This document shows, piece by piece, positions 17,915 to 27,006 of a DNA stretch of 64,000 nucleotides (positions are counted from its first letter, which is position 1; every line of letters starts with the position of its first letter). The position numbers and the translations under genes were made by a program. Location: the NCBI RefSeq assembly GCF_900114135.1, contig NZ_FORY01000006.1, positions 62,001 through 126,000 on the forward strand, given 5' to 3'. The notes under the pieces are model-generated. The model had not been told where the DNA came from. It made no database searches and saw nothing but the letters and a program-made list of their open reading frames with translations. The DNA comes from Celeribacter halophilus. Lineage in GTDB: Bacteria; Pseudomonadota; Alphaproteobacteria; Rhodobacterales; Rhodobacteraceae.

Positions 17915-19023
17915 TGTGCCGCCTCCTGCGCACTGTCCTGCGCCTGTCCGGCGGCGATCTCCGCCCGCATCTTGCGGACCAGTTCCATCTCCGACTGGAA
18001 ATCCACATAATGCGGCAGTTTGATATGTTCGAGAAATCCGGTCGCCTGAATGTTGTCGCAGTGATAGAGGACAAATTCCTCGTCATGCGCGGGCGAGTTC
18101 GACACTTCGACACCCAGCTCCTTGCTGCGCAGCGAGCGGTCCACCAAGGCCATGGAAATCGCCTTGCGCTCCGTCTGGCCAAAGGTCAGCCCGTAGCCCC
18201 GCGTGAATTGTGGCGGCTCCACCTTCGAGCCTGCGAATTTGTTCACCGTCTCGCATTCGGTCAGTTCGACCTCGCCGATCTCGATGGCAAATCCCAGTTC
18301 GGGAATGTCCATCTCCACCGCGACCCGTCCGATGCGCAACTCGCCCACAAAGGCATGGCTGTTGCCATAGCCGCGCTGGGTCGAATAGGCCATCGAGAGG
18401 ATAAACCCCTCGTCGCCCCGCGTGAGCGCCTGAAGCCGCAGCGCACGGTTTGCGGGCAGTTCCAGCGGCTCGCGGGTCAGATCCGGCGGGGTTTGCTCGC
18501 CCGAAACCTCACCCTGCGCTTCGCTCTGGATCAGCCCCTCTTTGTTGAGAAAGCTCGTGACATGCGGCGTCGGTTCCTGTCGCGGGTCGGCCTTGGCCGC
18601 CTCGGGCACCTCCCCTTCCGCCATCAGTTTGAAATCCAGCAAACGGTGCGTGTAGTCGAAGGTCGCGCCAAGCACCTGCCCGCCGGGAACATCCTTGAAC
18701 GTCGCAGACACGCGCCGGTCACAGGCCATCACGCCGGTCTCCACCGGACGCGAATGTCCGATCCGTGGCAGGGTCGTGCGATAGGCGCGGATCAGGAAAA
18801 TCGCCTCGATCAGATCGCCCCGCGATTGTTTGATCGCAAGCGCGGCCAGATCGGGATCATAAAGCGAGCCCTCTGTCATCACCCGATTGACCGCCAGCGC
18901 AAGCTGCTCACGGATTTGTGCCACGTCGAGTTCCGCAACCTCGGGATCCCCGCGCCGCTCCTCGGCCAGCCACGCATGTGCATTGTCGATGGCACGCTCG
19001 CCACCTTTTACCGCCACATACAT
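17911..19023 (-). CDS. phnI: C-P lyase complex subunit PhnI
   Basis: A 370-residue subunit that, with PhnG, H and L, couples methylphosphonate to ATP by displacing adenine. The N-terminus 'MYVAVKGGERAIDNAHAWL' is the hallmark start of PhnI, and length agrees with the family. It is joined to phnH by a one-base TGATG overlap and to phnJ by ATGA. Confidence 0.96.
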   Translation of the reverse strand: MYVAVKGGERAIDNAHAWLAEERRGDPEVAELDVAQIREQLALAVNRVMTEGSLYDPDLAALAIKQSRGDLIEAIFLIRAYRTTLPRIGHSRPVETGVMACDRRVSATFKDVPGGQVLGATFDYTHRLLDFKLMAEGEVPEAAKADPRQEPTPHVTSFLNKEGLIQSEAQGEVSGEQTPPDLTREPLELPANRALRLQALTRGDEGFILSMAYSTQRGYGNSHAFVGELRIGRVAVEMDIPELGFAIEIGEVELTECETVNKFAGSKVEPPQFTRGYGLTFGQTERKAISMALVDRSLRSKELGVEVSNSPAHDEEFVLYHCDNIQATGFLEHIKLPHYVDFQSEMELVRKMRAEIAAGQAQDSAQEAAQ

Positions 19024-19619
19024 CAGTTGGTCTCCATCATGTCAGACACCTGCGTGCTGCGCGGCAGACCGGCGATCTGCGTGCCGGAGGTGAAGTAGAA
19101 ATCAAGCCCGAGCGGAAAGAGCGCGGCGTTCATCCGGAACGGGTCCAGCGCAGGCAGGGACAGGCTGGCGACCGTCTTGATCCCCGGCCCCGTGAGCTGC
19201 GCACCGTGTTGGTGGAGCGCATCCGTTTCGACAATCAGCGTGGTGGAGCGGTCGGGATATTCCGCCGTGCCAATCGGGAACTCCGTCACCGGCAGCAAGG
19301 CCTCCCATGTGCCCAGCGCGAACATGGCCTCGGCAGGCGCGACAATCGGCGCACCGATCTGGAACGCGATCCAGTCGCGGATTTCTGCCGTGTCATGCGC
19401 GCCGCTCAGGTAAAGCGGCGTCTCCGGATCGCACAGCGTCAGAAGCAGCGTTGCCGCCGCCTCGGACATTGGCGCGGGCGCTTTGCCGCCTGTGATCTCA
19501 TGGATCGAACCGGGACGCGCCAGTGCCTCCAATGCGGCCCGAAAGGCCCGCGCGGCATCTTGTGGCGGGGCCTCAAAGGCACCGATCAGACTTTGTTCGT
19601 TCATATGTTTTTCCGGCAT
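19023..19619 (-). CDS. phnH: C-P lyase complex subunit PhnH
   Basis: A 198-residue core subunit, PLP-transferase-like in fold but without a PLP lysine in known members. The 'ARAFRAALEALARPGSI' segment (residues about 23-39) is the conserved PhnH entry motif, and 'YLSGAHDTAEIRDWIAFQ' follows mid-protein. The ATG at 19619 overlaps the phnG stop (TGATG). An ATG five codons later is an alternative start. Confidence 0.95.
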   Translation of the reverse strand: MPEKHMNEQSLIGAFEAPPQDAARAFRAALEALARPGSIHEITGGKAPAPMSEAAATLLLTLCDPETPLYLSGAHDTAEIRDWIAFQIGAPIVAPAEAMFALGTWEALLPVTEFPIGTAEYPDRSTTLIVETDALHQHGAQLTGPGIKTVASLSLPALDPFRMNAALFPLGLDFYFTSGTQIAGLPRSTQVSDMMETN

Positions 19620-20104
19620 CAGTCTTCCCCTCTCACCATGGTGAAGAAATCCACCTTCGTCGCGGCAGCTTTCGCCGCGCGGGTCTCGCGCACGTCTGTC
19701 TGTGCCGCCTCCAGCGGGGCGAGCACCGTCTCTTGCAACTCAGCGGCACGCGGGCCTTGCATCAGTGCATCCATCAACGCGGCCTGCTCTGCCTGCCGCT
19801 TGTCACGCCCTTGCACATAACCGTGTCCGACCTCCCCGCTCTCCAACCGCAAAGCGCAGCGCGTGACGGTCATCTCGCCAAGGTTGAACGGCGCGCCCGT
19901 GCCGCCCATGCGACCGCGCACCATAACGCCCCCCACCTCGGGACGGCGCAACCATTCGAACTCTGGCAGGTTTTCCAATCGGCCAATCAACCCGGCCAAC
20001 TGTGCCGCGTCGGATTTGGCCAAAAGCCCCATCCACGCCTTGCGGGCCTCTTGATCTGGGGACAGCGGGCTATCCGGTTTTCCCATGCGCTTCATCTTTC
20101 TCAT
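19619..20104 (-). CDS. phnG: C-P lyase complex subunit PhnG
   Basis: A 161-residue core subunit. The motifs 'GGVMVRGRMGGTGAPFNLGE' and 'GHGYVQGRDKRQAEQAALMD' are typical of PhnG. It is the first gene of the lyase operon. The first ATG, at 20104, has a poor ribosome site. An internal ATG at 20086, preceded by GAGAAAG, could be the true start. The region upstream is shared with the divergent phnF. Confidence 0.93.
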   Translation of the reverse strand: MRKMKRMGKPDSPLSPDQEARKAWMGLLAKSDAAQLAGLIGRLENLPEFEWLRRPEVGGVMVRGRMGGTGAPFNLGEMTVTRCALRLESGEVGHGYVQGRDKRQAEQAALMDALMQGPRAAELQETVLAPLEAAQTDVRETRAAKAAATKVDFFTMVRGED

Positions 20105-20121
20105 CTAGACAGCTTGCGGAG

Positions 20122-20149
20122 TTGTCTAAACTCCTATACAACTAGACAA
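20122..20149. promoter_or_regulatory. candidate PhnF operator
   Basis: A perfect inverted repeat, TTGTCTA (20122-20128) and TAGACAA (20143-20149), lies between the divergent phnG and phnF. A further TAGACA half-site occurs at 20106-20111, next to the phnG start. GntR/HutC regulators such as PhnF bind short inverted repeats upstream of their own operons, so this is the natural operator candidate. Binding is inferred. Confidence 0.5.
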
Positions 20150-20187
20150 ATCATGGCCGATCCACAACGACTCGGCAAGGAATAATT

Positions 20188-20205
20188 CATGAAACTTTGG
20201 TGACG
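20188..20205 (-). promoter_or_regulatory. candidate Pho box upstream of phnG
   Basis: On the minus strand CGTCACCAAAGTTTCATG matches the PhoB pattern of two T/CGTCA-like units 11 bases apart (CGTCA, then TTTCA). It lies 84 bases before phnG and just before the phnF ATG. It would tie the lyase operon to phosphate starvation. Only one box is visible and no good -10 was found at the expected distance. Confidence 0.4.
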
Positions 20206-20212
20206 CCGCCCC

Positions 20213-20926
20213 ATGCCTCGCACACCCGTCTGGAAATCCATCGCGGAAACGCTCTCCGAAGAAATCGCCAAGGGCCACTACCGGCCCGGTGACAAACTGC
20301 CGACCGAGGCCGAGCTTTCCGCACGGTTTGGGGTCAATCGTCACACAGTGCGCCATGCGCTCTCCGACCTGACAGAACGCGGCATCACCCGCTCCCGCCG
20401 TGGCGCGGGCGTCTTTGTCCAATCGGCTCCCGTGGACTATCCACTGGGCAAACGTGTGCGTTTTCACCAGAACATCCGCGCCACAGGTCGGTTGCCGCAC
20501 AAGAAAGTGCTCCGGATCGAAACCCGCCCCTGCGACAAGGCCGAAGCAGAGGCGCTGCAACTGGCCGAAGGCGCCCCCGTTTTGGTCTATGAAGGACTTT
20601 CCCTCTCCGGAGACGCCCCCGTCGCACATTTCATTTCGATCTTTCCGGAAAGCCGCACCACGGGCCTCAAAGACGCCTTCACCGAGATCAGCTCTGTCAC
20701 CAACGCGCTCAAATCCATCGGCATCGAAGACTACCTGCGATCAGAGACCCGCGTAAGCGCCGAACGCGCCACGGCGACACAGGCGCTCCACCTCGGCCTG
20801 CGCGAGGGCGATCCTCTGTTGCGCACGGTGAGTCTCAACACCACTGTTGACGGCGTGCCGATTGAGCGCGGGATGACATGGTTTGCGGGAGAGCGGGTCA
20901 CGCTGACGGTTACACCGGATGACTGA
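20213..20926 (+). CDS. phnF: phosphonate metabolism transcriptional regulator PhnF
   Basis: A 237-residue GntR-family regulator of the HutC/PhnF branch. The winged helix occupies about residues 8-70, with 'GDKLPTEAELSARFGVNRHT' as the recognition region. A UTRA ligand-binding domain follows (about 85-230), ending 'RGMTWFAGERVTLTV'. It diverges from phnG and precedes the second phnM-like gene. It probably represses the phn genes when no ligand is bound. The ligand is unknown. Confidence 0.92.
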   Translation: MPRTPVWKSIAETLSEEIAKGHYRPGDKLPTEAELSARFGVNRHTVRHALSDLTERGITRSRRGAGVFVQSAPVDYPLGKRVRFHQNIRATGRLPHKKVLRIETRPCDKAEAEALQLAEGAPVLVYEGLSLSGDAPVAHFISIFPESRTTGLKDAFTEISSVTNALKSIGIEDYLRSETRVSAERATATQALHLGLREGDPLLRTVSLNTTVDGVPIERGMTWFAGERVTLTVTPDD

Positions 20927-21027
20927 AATCCGCCTGTGAAAAAAGTCAAACGTCACGCGGACGATACAATGTCTGGGTAGAACATCTGACACAGGCAATA
21001 CGCCACAGATTTTGCGCAGGTATCCAG

Positions 21028-22206
21028 ATGGCCCTCCTTCCGCCGCTCAGCTTCACCGGTGCCTCCGTCCTTACGGAGAACACACTCCGCCCGCAGACCC
21101 TCAGCATTGAGGACGGCTATATCACCCGTGGCCGCTTTCCGTCGGTGGACCTCTCCGGCTATCTGATCCTGCCCGGTATCATCGACCTGCATGGCGACGC
21201 TTTCGAACGCCATATCGCCCCTCGCCCGCGCGCGCCCTTTCCGATCCGTTCCGGTCTCGCCTCCGCCGCCCGTGACGCCGCCGCGCATGGGGTGACGACC
21301 GCATGGTTTGCGCAATGCTGGAGTTGGGAAGGCGGGTTGCGTGGACCCGATTATGCCGAGGAACTGCTCGCCGAGATGCAGGCCTTTGAAGCCCATGCGC
21401 CGATCGACATTCGCCTGCAAATCCGCTGCGAAACCCATATGATCGACAGCCGCGACCGGCTTGTGGCGGCGATCCGGCGCTTTGGCGTCGACTATGTGAT
21501 CTTCAACAACCACCTGCCGGAAGCCATCGAGATCGCCAAGAAAGACCCGCTGGAATTTGCAGCATGGGCCAAGCGTGGCGGGCGCACACCGGAAGAATTC
21601 ATCAAGCTTCTGCGTGACGCCAAAGACCGCAAACATGAGGTCCCGCGCCATCTCTGCGCCCTGTCCGCCGCCTTCGACACGCTGGGCGTCACCTATGGCA
21701 GCCATGATGATCCGGACGCGGAAACCCGCGAGGAGTTCCGTATTCTGGGCGCGCGCGTGGCCGAGTTTCCGATCTCCGAAAAAGCCGCCGCCGCCGCCAA
21801 GGCGATGGATGATCCGGTCCTGATGGGCGCTCCGAATGTGGCGCGTGGCGGGTCGCAATCAGGCAATATTTCCGCGCAGAAACTGATCGAACGCGGGCTC
21901 TGCGATGCGCTGGTCTCCGACTACCACTACCCCGCCCTGAGTGCCGCCGCATGGACGCTTGTCGACAAGGGCGTCTGCAATCTGCCGACAGCATGGGCGA
22001 TGATCTCGACCACCCCCGCCCGCATCATGAAACTGTCGGATCGGGGCTGTCTGGAGCGGGATAAACGTGCGGATTTCGTGATCATCAACCAGACCACCCG
22101 CGAGATTGAAGCCACCGTCGCCGGCGGTCGCATCGCCTATATGAGCGGGCAGGCCGGACAAAGACTGGCACAGGCCGATCACCGGATGTCTCTCGCGGCG
22201 GAGTGA
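21028..22206 (+). CDS. phnM: PhnM-like alpha-D-ribose 1-methylphosphonate 5-triphosphate diphosphatase
   Basis: A 392-residue amidohydrolase, the second PhnM-type gene in the window. It keeps the fold motifs: 'DLHGDAFERHIAPRP' (metal site), 'YGSHDDPDAETREEF', 'GAPNVARGGSQSGNISAQ' and 'VSDYHYPALSAAAW'. It differs from the gene at 12176 at the first site (HGDAFERH against HTDNLERH) and in the middle third. Both are intact, so they are diverged paralogs. This one is transcribed with phnF and ends three bases from the convergent acyltransferase gene. Its exact substrate is uncertain. Confidence 0.87.
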   Translation: MALLPPLSFTGASVLTENTLRPQTLSIEDGYITRGRFPSVDLSGYLILPGIIDLHGDAFERHIAPRPRAPFPIRSGLASAARDAAAHGVTTAWFAQCWSWEGGLRGPDYAEELLAEMQAFEAHAPIDIRLQIRCETHMIDSRDRLVAAIRRFGVDYVIFNNHLPEAIEIAKKDPLEFAAWAKRGGRTPEEFIKLLRDAKDRKHEVPRHLCALSAAFDTLGVTYGSHDDPDAETREEFRILGARVAEFPISEKAAAAAKAMDDPVLMGAPNVARGGSQSGNISAQKLIERGLCDALVSDYHYPALSAAAWTLVDKGVCNLPTAWAMISTTPARIMKLSDRGCLERDKRADFVIINQTTREIEATVAGGRIAYMSGQAGQRLAQADHRMSLAAE

Positions 22207-22209
22207 GAA

Positions 22210-22824
22210 TCACTCGTATTTGTCGAGAAAGGCTTCTGCCTCAAGGGCGCGAAAATCTGCAAGCGCCTCCCTGAGCCGCGCGTGATCCCAATCCCACCAC
22301 GCCAACGCCTCCATACGTGCCCCGATCCCCTCCCCGAAGCGCGGACGCATGGGCTGCGCAGGCACACCGGAAACGATCATGTAAGCGGGCACATCCTTGG
22401 TCACCACCGCCCCTGCAGCAACAATCGCCCCATTGCCGATTGTGACCTCCGGCTTGATCACCGCACCATGTCCGATCCATGTGTCATGCCCGATCACCGT
22501 GCGCCGCGCCGTGCGCTGTTCGAAAAAGGCGGGGTCATCCTCGGCATCCTCCCAGTAATAGGAGGAACGATAAAGAAAGTGATGCAGGGAGGCGTTCCGA
22601 TACGGGTGATCCGTCGGCCCGATCCGCGTGAAGGCCGCGATATTGGCAAACTTCCCCACAGTGGTGTTGGCGATATCGGCATATTGGTCGCAATAGGCGT
22701 AATCGAGAAACTCCGAGTTCAGCACCCGCGCGCCCTTGCCCACTTCGCAATAGCGCCCGAAAGTCGCGGACGCGATCTCTGCGCCCTCATGGATCAACGG
22801 GTCCGTGGCACTCAGTTTCGGCAT
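22210..22824 (-). CDS. phosphonate metabolism hexapeptide-repeat acyltransferase
   Basis: A 204-residue left-handed beta-helix transferase. Hexapeptide-type repeats run from '[20 protein letters not shown]' through '[14 protein letters not shown]' to '[19 protein letters not shown]', with '[12 protein letters not shown]' holding the likely catalytic histidine. It belongs to the chloramphenicol acetyltransferase-like group seen in phn operons. It follows the two phnE genes and may acetylate aminoalkylphosphonates, as PhnO does elsewhere. That role is an inference. Confidence 0.85.
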   Translation of the reverse strand: MPKLSATDPLIHEGAEIASATFGRYCEVGKGARVLNSEFLDYAYCDQYADIANTTVGKFANIAAFTRIGPTDHPYRNASLHHFLYRSSYYWEDAEDDPAFFEQRTARRTVIGHDTWIGHGAVIKPEVTIGNGAIVAAGAVVTKDVPAYMIVSGVPAQPMRPRFGEGIGARMEALAWWDWDHARLREALADFRALEAEAFLDKYE

Positions 22825-22861
22825 GGTTCACCTGTTTGCAATTCCGGACCGCCTCCGGCGG

Positions 22862-22924
22862 GAGTATTTCGAGCACAAAGGAGACGCGGACACAATTGCC
22901 GTTTCCTTTGTGCCCAAAATACTC
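22862..22924. repeat. intergenic inverted repeat with GAGTATTTCG...GCACAAAGGA arms
   Basis: The arms GAGTATTTCGAGCACAAAGGA (22862 onward) and its near-complement TCCTTTGTGCCCAAAATACTC (22904-22924) flank about 20 bases. The right arm overlaps the phnE stop codon. A third copy of the same core lies at 58049-58069 next to trpB. The arrangement suits a dispersed hairpin that can end or stabilise transcripts. Confidence 0.6.
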
Positions 22925-24245
22925 AATCCCCCTTGATCAACTTGCGCCGCAGCCAGCCGGAGAAGCTGTCCATCGCCATCACGAGAAGCACCACAAGCAC
23001 GATATAATAGGTGACTTCTTCCCAATCCTTGTGGGTGTTCATGGCCTGGGTCAGCAAAAGCCCGATACCCCCGCCCGTGATCGCGCCGATGATGGTGGCG
23101 GAGCGGGTGTTGGATTCGAGGAAATAGAGCACCTGTGACAGAAGCACGGGCACGATTTGCGGGATCACGCCAAAGCGGTAGCGTTGCAGGGGCTTGGCAC
23201 CGGTGGACTGGATGCCTTCGATCTGTTTGTTGTCGACATTTTCCAGCGCCTCGGAGAAGAGCTTGCCGAAAGAGCCGGTGTCCGTGAGCAGGATCGCCAG
23301 CGCGCCGGTCATCGGACCGGGGCCGAAGGCGCGGGACAGAAGGATGGTCCAGATCAACCCGTCCACACCGCGCAGGAAATCGAACACCCGCCGCGCCGCC
23401 ATCCGCACCACGAGCAAGGGCGCAAAGTTGCGTGCCGCGAGAAAGGCCAGAGGCAGGGCGATCATCGCCGCGCCGAATGTGCCAAGGAAGGCCATCAGGA
23501 CCGTTTCGAACAGGGCCCAAGCGGTATCGCCGTGACGCCACATGCCGTTGTTCCAGAAGTCTTGCCACGCGCCGACCGGATTGGATCGCGTCGGATCAAT
23601 GCGCGGGCCAAAGAAGATCTCGGCAAAGCTTTGATCGTAATAAGGGCTGTCGAGCGTGAACCAGAACAGTTCCCAGCCATAGTCATAGACGAAGACCTCG
23701 GTGCGCGTTTTGGTGAGCGTCAGCCGCGCCACATCTGTGGTGATGGACACGCGCGCGCTCGACCAGTTGATCCAGTCGGGCAGGTCATTCGTGTCGAGGT
23801 TCAGCGTCACCCCGTCGGTGCGGGTCTGCGTCGCCGCGATCAGACCGAAGCCCGGCACATCAAAGCGCACGAGGTCGCCGTCGATCACGATGGAGCCGCC
23901 CTGTTCCAGCGCAATGGTGGCCGTGTCATCGCCCACCTCGACCCATTCGGGATAATTCGTCGCGTCGTAGGTACCTTTGCGCTCCCCTTCGACAGAGACC
24001 GCAATGCCCCCGCGCCGGTTGTTGCGCTCCACCACGGTTTTATAACTGTAGGCATCCGAGATCATCTTGGAGGCATTGTCCCAGCGTGCCCGCTCGGCGA
24101 GGCCCAAAATGTCAAAGGCAAAGAAGATATAGGTGCAATAGGCGAGGATCACCGCAGGCAGGGCGAAGGAGAACAGGCGCTTGCGGGCAATGAGCTTGAC
24201 CGCTTGGTCGCGCAGGTCGGTGTGGCTGTCGGCGGCGAGGGTCAT
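22923..24245 (-). CDS. phnE: phosphonate ABC transporter permease PhnE, long form
   Basis: A 440-residue permease, much longer than the usual 260-290. One helix at about residues 24-45 is followed by roughly 150 residues of likely periplasmic beta-rich sequence. A standard PhnE core follows at about 240-435, with 'LFSEALENVDNKQIEGIQ' as the EAA-type loop and 'ESNTRSATIIGAITGGGIG'. It imports phosphonates with PhnC and PhnD. Its ATG overlaps the end of the other phnE (ATGA). Confidence 0.92.
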   Translation of the reverse strand: MTLAADSHTDLRDQAVKLIARKRLFSFALPAVILAYCTYIFFAFDILGLAERARWDNASKMISDAYSYKTVVERNNRRGGIAVSVEGERKGTYDATNYPEWVEVGDDTATIALEQGGSIVIDGDLVRFDVPGFGLIAATQTRTDGVTLNLDTNDLPDWINWSSARVSITTDVARLTLTKTRTEVFVYDYGWELFWFTLDSPYYDQSFAEIFFGPRIDPTRSNPVGAWQDFWNNGMWRHGDTAWALFETVLMAFLGTFGAAMIALPLAFLAARNFAPLLVVRMAARRVFDFLRGVDGLIWTILLSRAFGPGPMTGALAILLTDTGSFGKLFSEALENVDNKQIEGIQSTGAKPLQRYRFGVIPQIVPVLLSQVLYFLESNTRSATIIGAITGGGIGLLLTQAMNTHKDWEEVTYYIVLVVLLVMAMDSFSGWLRRKLIKGD

Positions 24246-25117
24246 TGGGACACTCCCTTCTTGGAACCATGTGTGAGGTGATTGCGCACAACCGAGGACA
24301 GTTGGTCAAAGAACACAATACTCAGGAACAACAGGATAAAGACCGCAGCGGCTTCGTCGAACTTGCCCTGCCCCCATGAGATTGCGTTTTTCAGCTCGTA
24401 ACCGATGCCGCCTGCGCCGACGAAACCGAGGATTGCGGAGGCGCGGATGTTGATCTCGAAACGCAAAAGCGCATAGGAAAACCAGTTCGGCGCGACCTGT
24501 GGCAATAGCGCGAGGACCATGCGCTGGAACCATGTAGCCCCGACCGAAGCCAACCCTTCGAGCGGCTTCAAATCGGCATTTTCATTGACCTCGGAGAACA
24601 GCTTGCCCAGCGCACCGATGGTATGCAGGGCGATGGCAATGGCGGCCGGAACGGGCCCGCCACCCAGAACGTAGATCAGAACCAGAGCGGTCACGATCTC
24701 GGGGATCGCGCGCATCAGGTCCATGATCCGGCGAAAGACCGGAATGAGACGCGGCCAGGGGGCCAGCCCCCGCGTGGACAGAAGCGACAGGACAACCGCA
24801 CCAAACCCGCCCGTCAGCGTGGCGATGGCGGCGATGTTGATGGTCTCGATCAGGGCCGGAAACGCATTGGCCAGATGGTCGGGCATATTGGCGCGTTTCT
24901 CCCATGCCTCCTGCACCACCTCGGCGGGAAAGTCGAAGATTTGCGGCAGGCCGGGCAGAAACCCGCCCGCGTTGCGTTCGTTGGCGATGCCAAATCCCGA
25001 GGCCAGAAGCAGGACAAAGACCAGCAACATGAGCCCGCCATAGAGCCGACGCTGGCGCGTGAGCGCAAGATAATGGTCACGGGTCACGTCCAGCGACGTG
25101 GCGTTCATATCGGTCAT
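24242..25117 (-). CDS. phnE: phosphonate ABC transporter permease PhnE
   Basis: A 291-residue permease of usual length with about six hydrophobic segments. The coupling loop is 'LFSEVNENADLKPLEGLASV' and the conserved C-terminal segment is 'FEINIRASAILGFVGAGGIG'. It probably forms a heterodimer with the long PhnE encoded next. It follows phnD after a hairpin that may reduce its expression relative to the binding protein. Confidence 0.94.
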   Translation of the reverse strand: MTDMNATSLDVTRDHYLALTRQRRLYGGLMLLVFVLLLASGFGIANERNAGGFLPGLPQIFDFPAEVVQEAWEKRANMPDHLANAFPALIETINIAAIATLTGGFGAVVLSLLSTRGLAPWPRLIPVFRRIMDLMRAIPEIVTALVLIYVLGGGPVPAAIAIALHTIGALGKLFSEVNENADLKPLEGLASVGATWFQRMVLALLPQVAPNWFSYALLRFEINIRASAILGFVGAGGIGYELKNAISWGQGKFDEAAAVFILLFLSIVFFDQLSSVVRNHLTHGSKKGVSQ

Positions 25118-25134
25118 GTGGGTGGTCCTTGCGA

Positions 25135-25165
25135 AGAAAAACCCCCGCGCAGGAAAGCGCGAGGG
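25135..25165 (-). terminator. terminator-like attenuator between phnD and phnE
   Basis: On the minus strand CCCTCGCGC and GCGCGGGGG form a nine-base stem with one mismatch, followed by TTTTTC. It lies about 18 bases after the phnD stop inside the operon. Such hairpins after a binding-protein gene usually let more mRNA be made for the binding protein than for the permeases. Confidence 0.7.
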
Positions 25166-25182
25166 CCGGTATCAAATCGAAA

Positions 25183-26088
25183 TCAGTTGGCTTTCGACAG
25201 ACGCGCCGCGACGATGGATTCATACATCTCGTGAGTCACCGGACGGAAACCCAGACTTTCGCCTGCAGTCACACCATAAGCACATTCCGCATCAGTCTCG
25301 TAAAGACCGTCCATGAGCGCCGTCATGGTCGTCTTCACGTCATCAGGCAGAGCCGTGCGCAAAACAATCGGGCCTTCGGGGATCGGCTTGGAGCGCCAGA
25401 TTTCCACAAGGTCGTTCATGTCCACAAGACCCGCGTCCACGGCTTTGCGCAGGGCGCCATTGTTATACCCGTCTTCCCATTCACCCTGACCATCAGCCCA
25501 AGTCACACCGGCGTCAATGTCGCCATTGTTCACCGCCACGATGGTTTGCTCATGGCCACCCACAAAGGTCACATCGCCAAAATAGTCGCCCGGTTCCATA
25601 GTGATACCGCCTTTATACTGCGGGATCTCGATGGAGGGGATCAGGTAGCCGGAGGTGGAGTTCGGATCGCCGAAACCGAAGACCTTGCCTTCCATATCGT
25701 CGAGGCTCGTAATGCCGCTGTCCTTGCGGGCAAAGCCGATGGAGTGATAGCCGATGGTGCCGTCGAGGTTCACTTTGATGAGCACCGGTTCAACCGCCTC
25801 GGGGTTCTGGATGTAGACACCCGCATAGGCGGACGACCCGAGCCATGCCATGTCGATGGAACCGCCCAGAAGGCCCTGCATCACACCGTTATAGTCGGCC
25901 GGTGCAAACATCTTCACCGGAACGCCCAGCGCCTCTTCAACGTAGCCGCCAAGACATTCATAGGCGTTCAGACGGTCCTGCGCGTTTTCGCCGCCCAGAA
26001 TGCCGATGTTGAATTCTTTGATCTCTTGCGCCTGAGCAGCACCGACAAGCGCGGTGGTGGTCAAAGCAGCAGCAAGCAGTTTCTTCAT
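25183..26088 (-). CDS. phnD: phosphonate ABC transporter substrate-binding protein
   Basis: A 301-residue periplasmic binding protein with a clear signal peptide (residues 1-20, ending 'GAAQA'). The PhnD motifs 'LGGENAQDRLNAYECLGGYV' and 'IDMAWLGSSAYAGVYIQ' are present, as is 'SIGFARKDSGI'. It delivers phosphonates, and perhaps phosphate esters, to the permeases. The C-terminus 'RLSKAN' is complete. Confidence 0.95.
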   Translation of the reverse strand: MKKLLAAALTTTALVGAAQAQEIKEFNIGILGGENAQDRLNAYECLGGYVEEALGVPVKMFAPADYNGVMQGLLGGSIDMAWLGSSAYAGVYIQNPEAVEPVLIKVNLDGTIGYHSIGFARKDSGITSLDDMEGKVFGFGDPNSTSGYLIPSIEIPQYKGGITMEPGDYFGDVTFVGGHEQTIVAVNNGDIDAGVTWADGQGEWEDGYNNGALRKAVDAGLVDMNDLVEIWRSKPIPEGPIVLRTALPDDVKTTMTALMDGLYETDAECAYGVTAGESLGFRPVTHEMYESIVAARLSKAN

Positions 26089-26145
26089 CGTAAGTCTCCG
26101 TGTTGAAACCCGCGAAATGTTCGGTTGCGGGGGGATGAAAGAGGG

Positions 26146-26970
26146 TTAAAGCGCGACTTCGGCGGCCCGAATTTCTTCGGTAACAACCGCGTCGTGATCG
26201 CGTATCTCGGTGGAGGTGGCGGCCTCGGAAAAATCCGCGCCTGCGCCGTAAATGTCGCGGGCCACGCCGGTGGTCAGTTGCTCCGGCGTGCCGTCAAAGA
26301 CCACGCGCCCGTCGCGCATCCCGATGATGCGGTCACAATAGCGCCGCGCAGTATCGAGCGTGTGCAGGTTGGCGATGACCATGCGCCCGTCCTCGTCATG
26401 AATACGCCGCAGCGCCTCCATGACAGTTTGCGCATTCATCGGATCAAGAGAGGCAATCGGCTCGTCCGCAAGGATCACCTTCGGGTCCTGCATCAGGGCG
26501 CGCGCGATGGCGACACGCTGTTGCTGGCCACCCGAAAGCGCCTCGGCACGCTTCGCCGCATGTTCGGCAATGCCGAGACGGTCCAGAATGTCGATGGCCT
26601 TGTGGATTTCAGCCTCGGGGTAGAGGTTGAACATGGTCGTCAAGGTAGAGTGCCGCCCCAAAGTGCCATGCAGCACATTCGACACCACATCCATACGCGG
26701 CACCAGATTGAACTGCTGGAAGATCATGGCGCAGTCGGACTGCCAGTCGCGCTTGTCCTTACCTGTGAGCGTCAGGACATTGCGGCCTTCAAAACACAGC
26801 TCCCCATCGGAGGCATCCGTCAGCCGGTTCATGATCCGCAAAAAGGTGGATTTACCGGCGCCGGACCGGCCAATAATGCCGATCATCATCGGGCGGTCGA
26901 TGGTGAAACTGACATTGTCTACTGCGGCATTGGAGCCGAACCGCTTTGTCAGGCTCTTGACGTCGAGCAT
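26146..26970 (-). CDS. phnC: phosphonate ABC transporter ATP-binding protein
   Basis: A 274-residue ABC ATPase. Walker A is 'GRSGAGKST', the signature is '[15 protein letters not shown]' and Walker B is '[12 protein letters not shown]'. The ATG at 26970 follows GAGGGGACAGAT and gives the family start '[11 protein letters not shown]'. A 98-residue upstream extension in the open frame is promoter DNA, not protein. First gene of phnC-D-E-E-acyltransferase. Confidence 0.95.
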   Translation of the reverse strand: MLDVKSLTKRFGSNAAVDNVSFTIDRPMMIGIIGRSGAGKSTFLRIMNRLTDASDGELCFEGRNVLTLTGKDKRDWQSDCAMIFQQFNLVPRMDVVSNVLHGTLGRHSTLTTMFNLYPEAEIHKAIDILDRLGIAEHAAKRAEALSGGQQQRVAIARALMQDPKVILADEPIASLDPMNAQTVMEALRRIHDEDGRMVIANLHTLDTARRYCDRIIGMRDGRVVFDGTPEQLTTGVARDIYGAGADFSEAATSTEIRDHDAVVTEEIRAAEVAL

Positions 26971-27006
26971 ATCTGTCCCCTCGTTGTTTGACGGGATAAG
27001 GCACAG

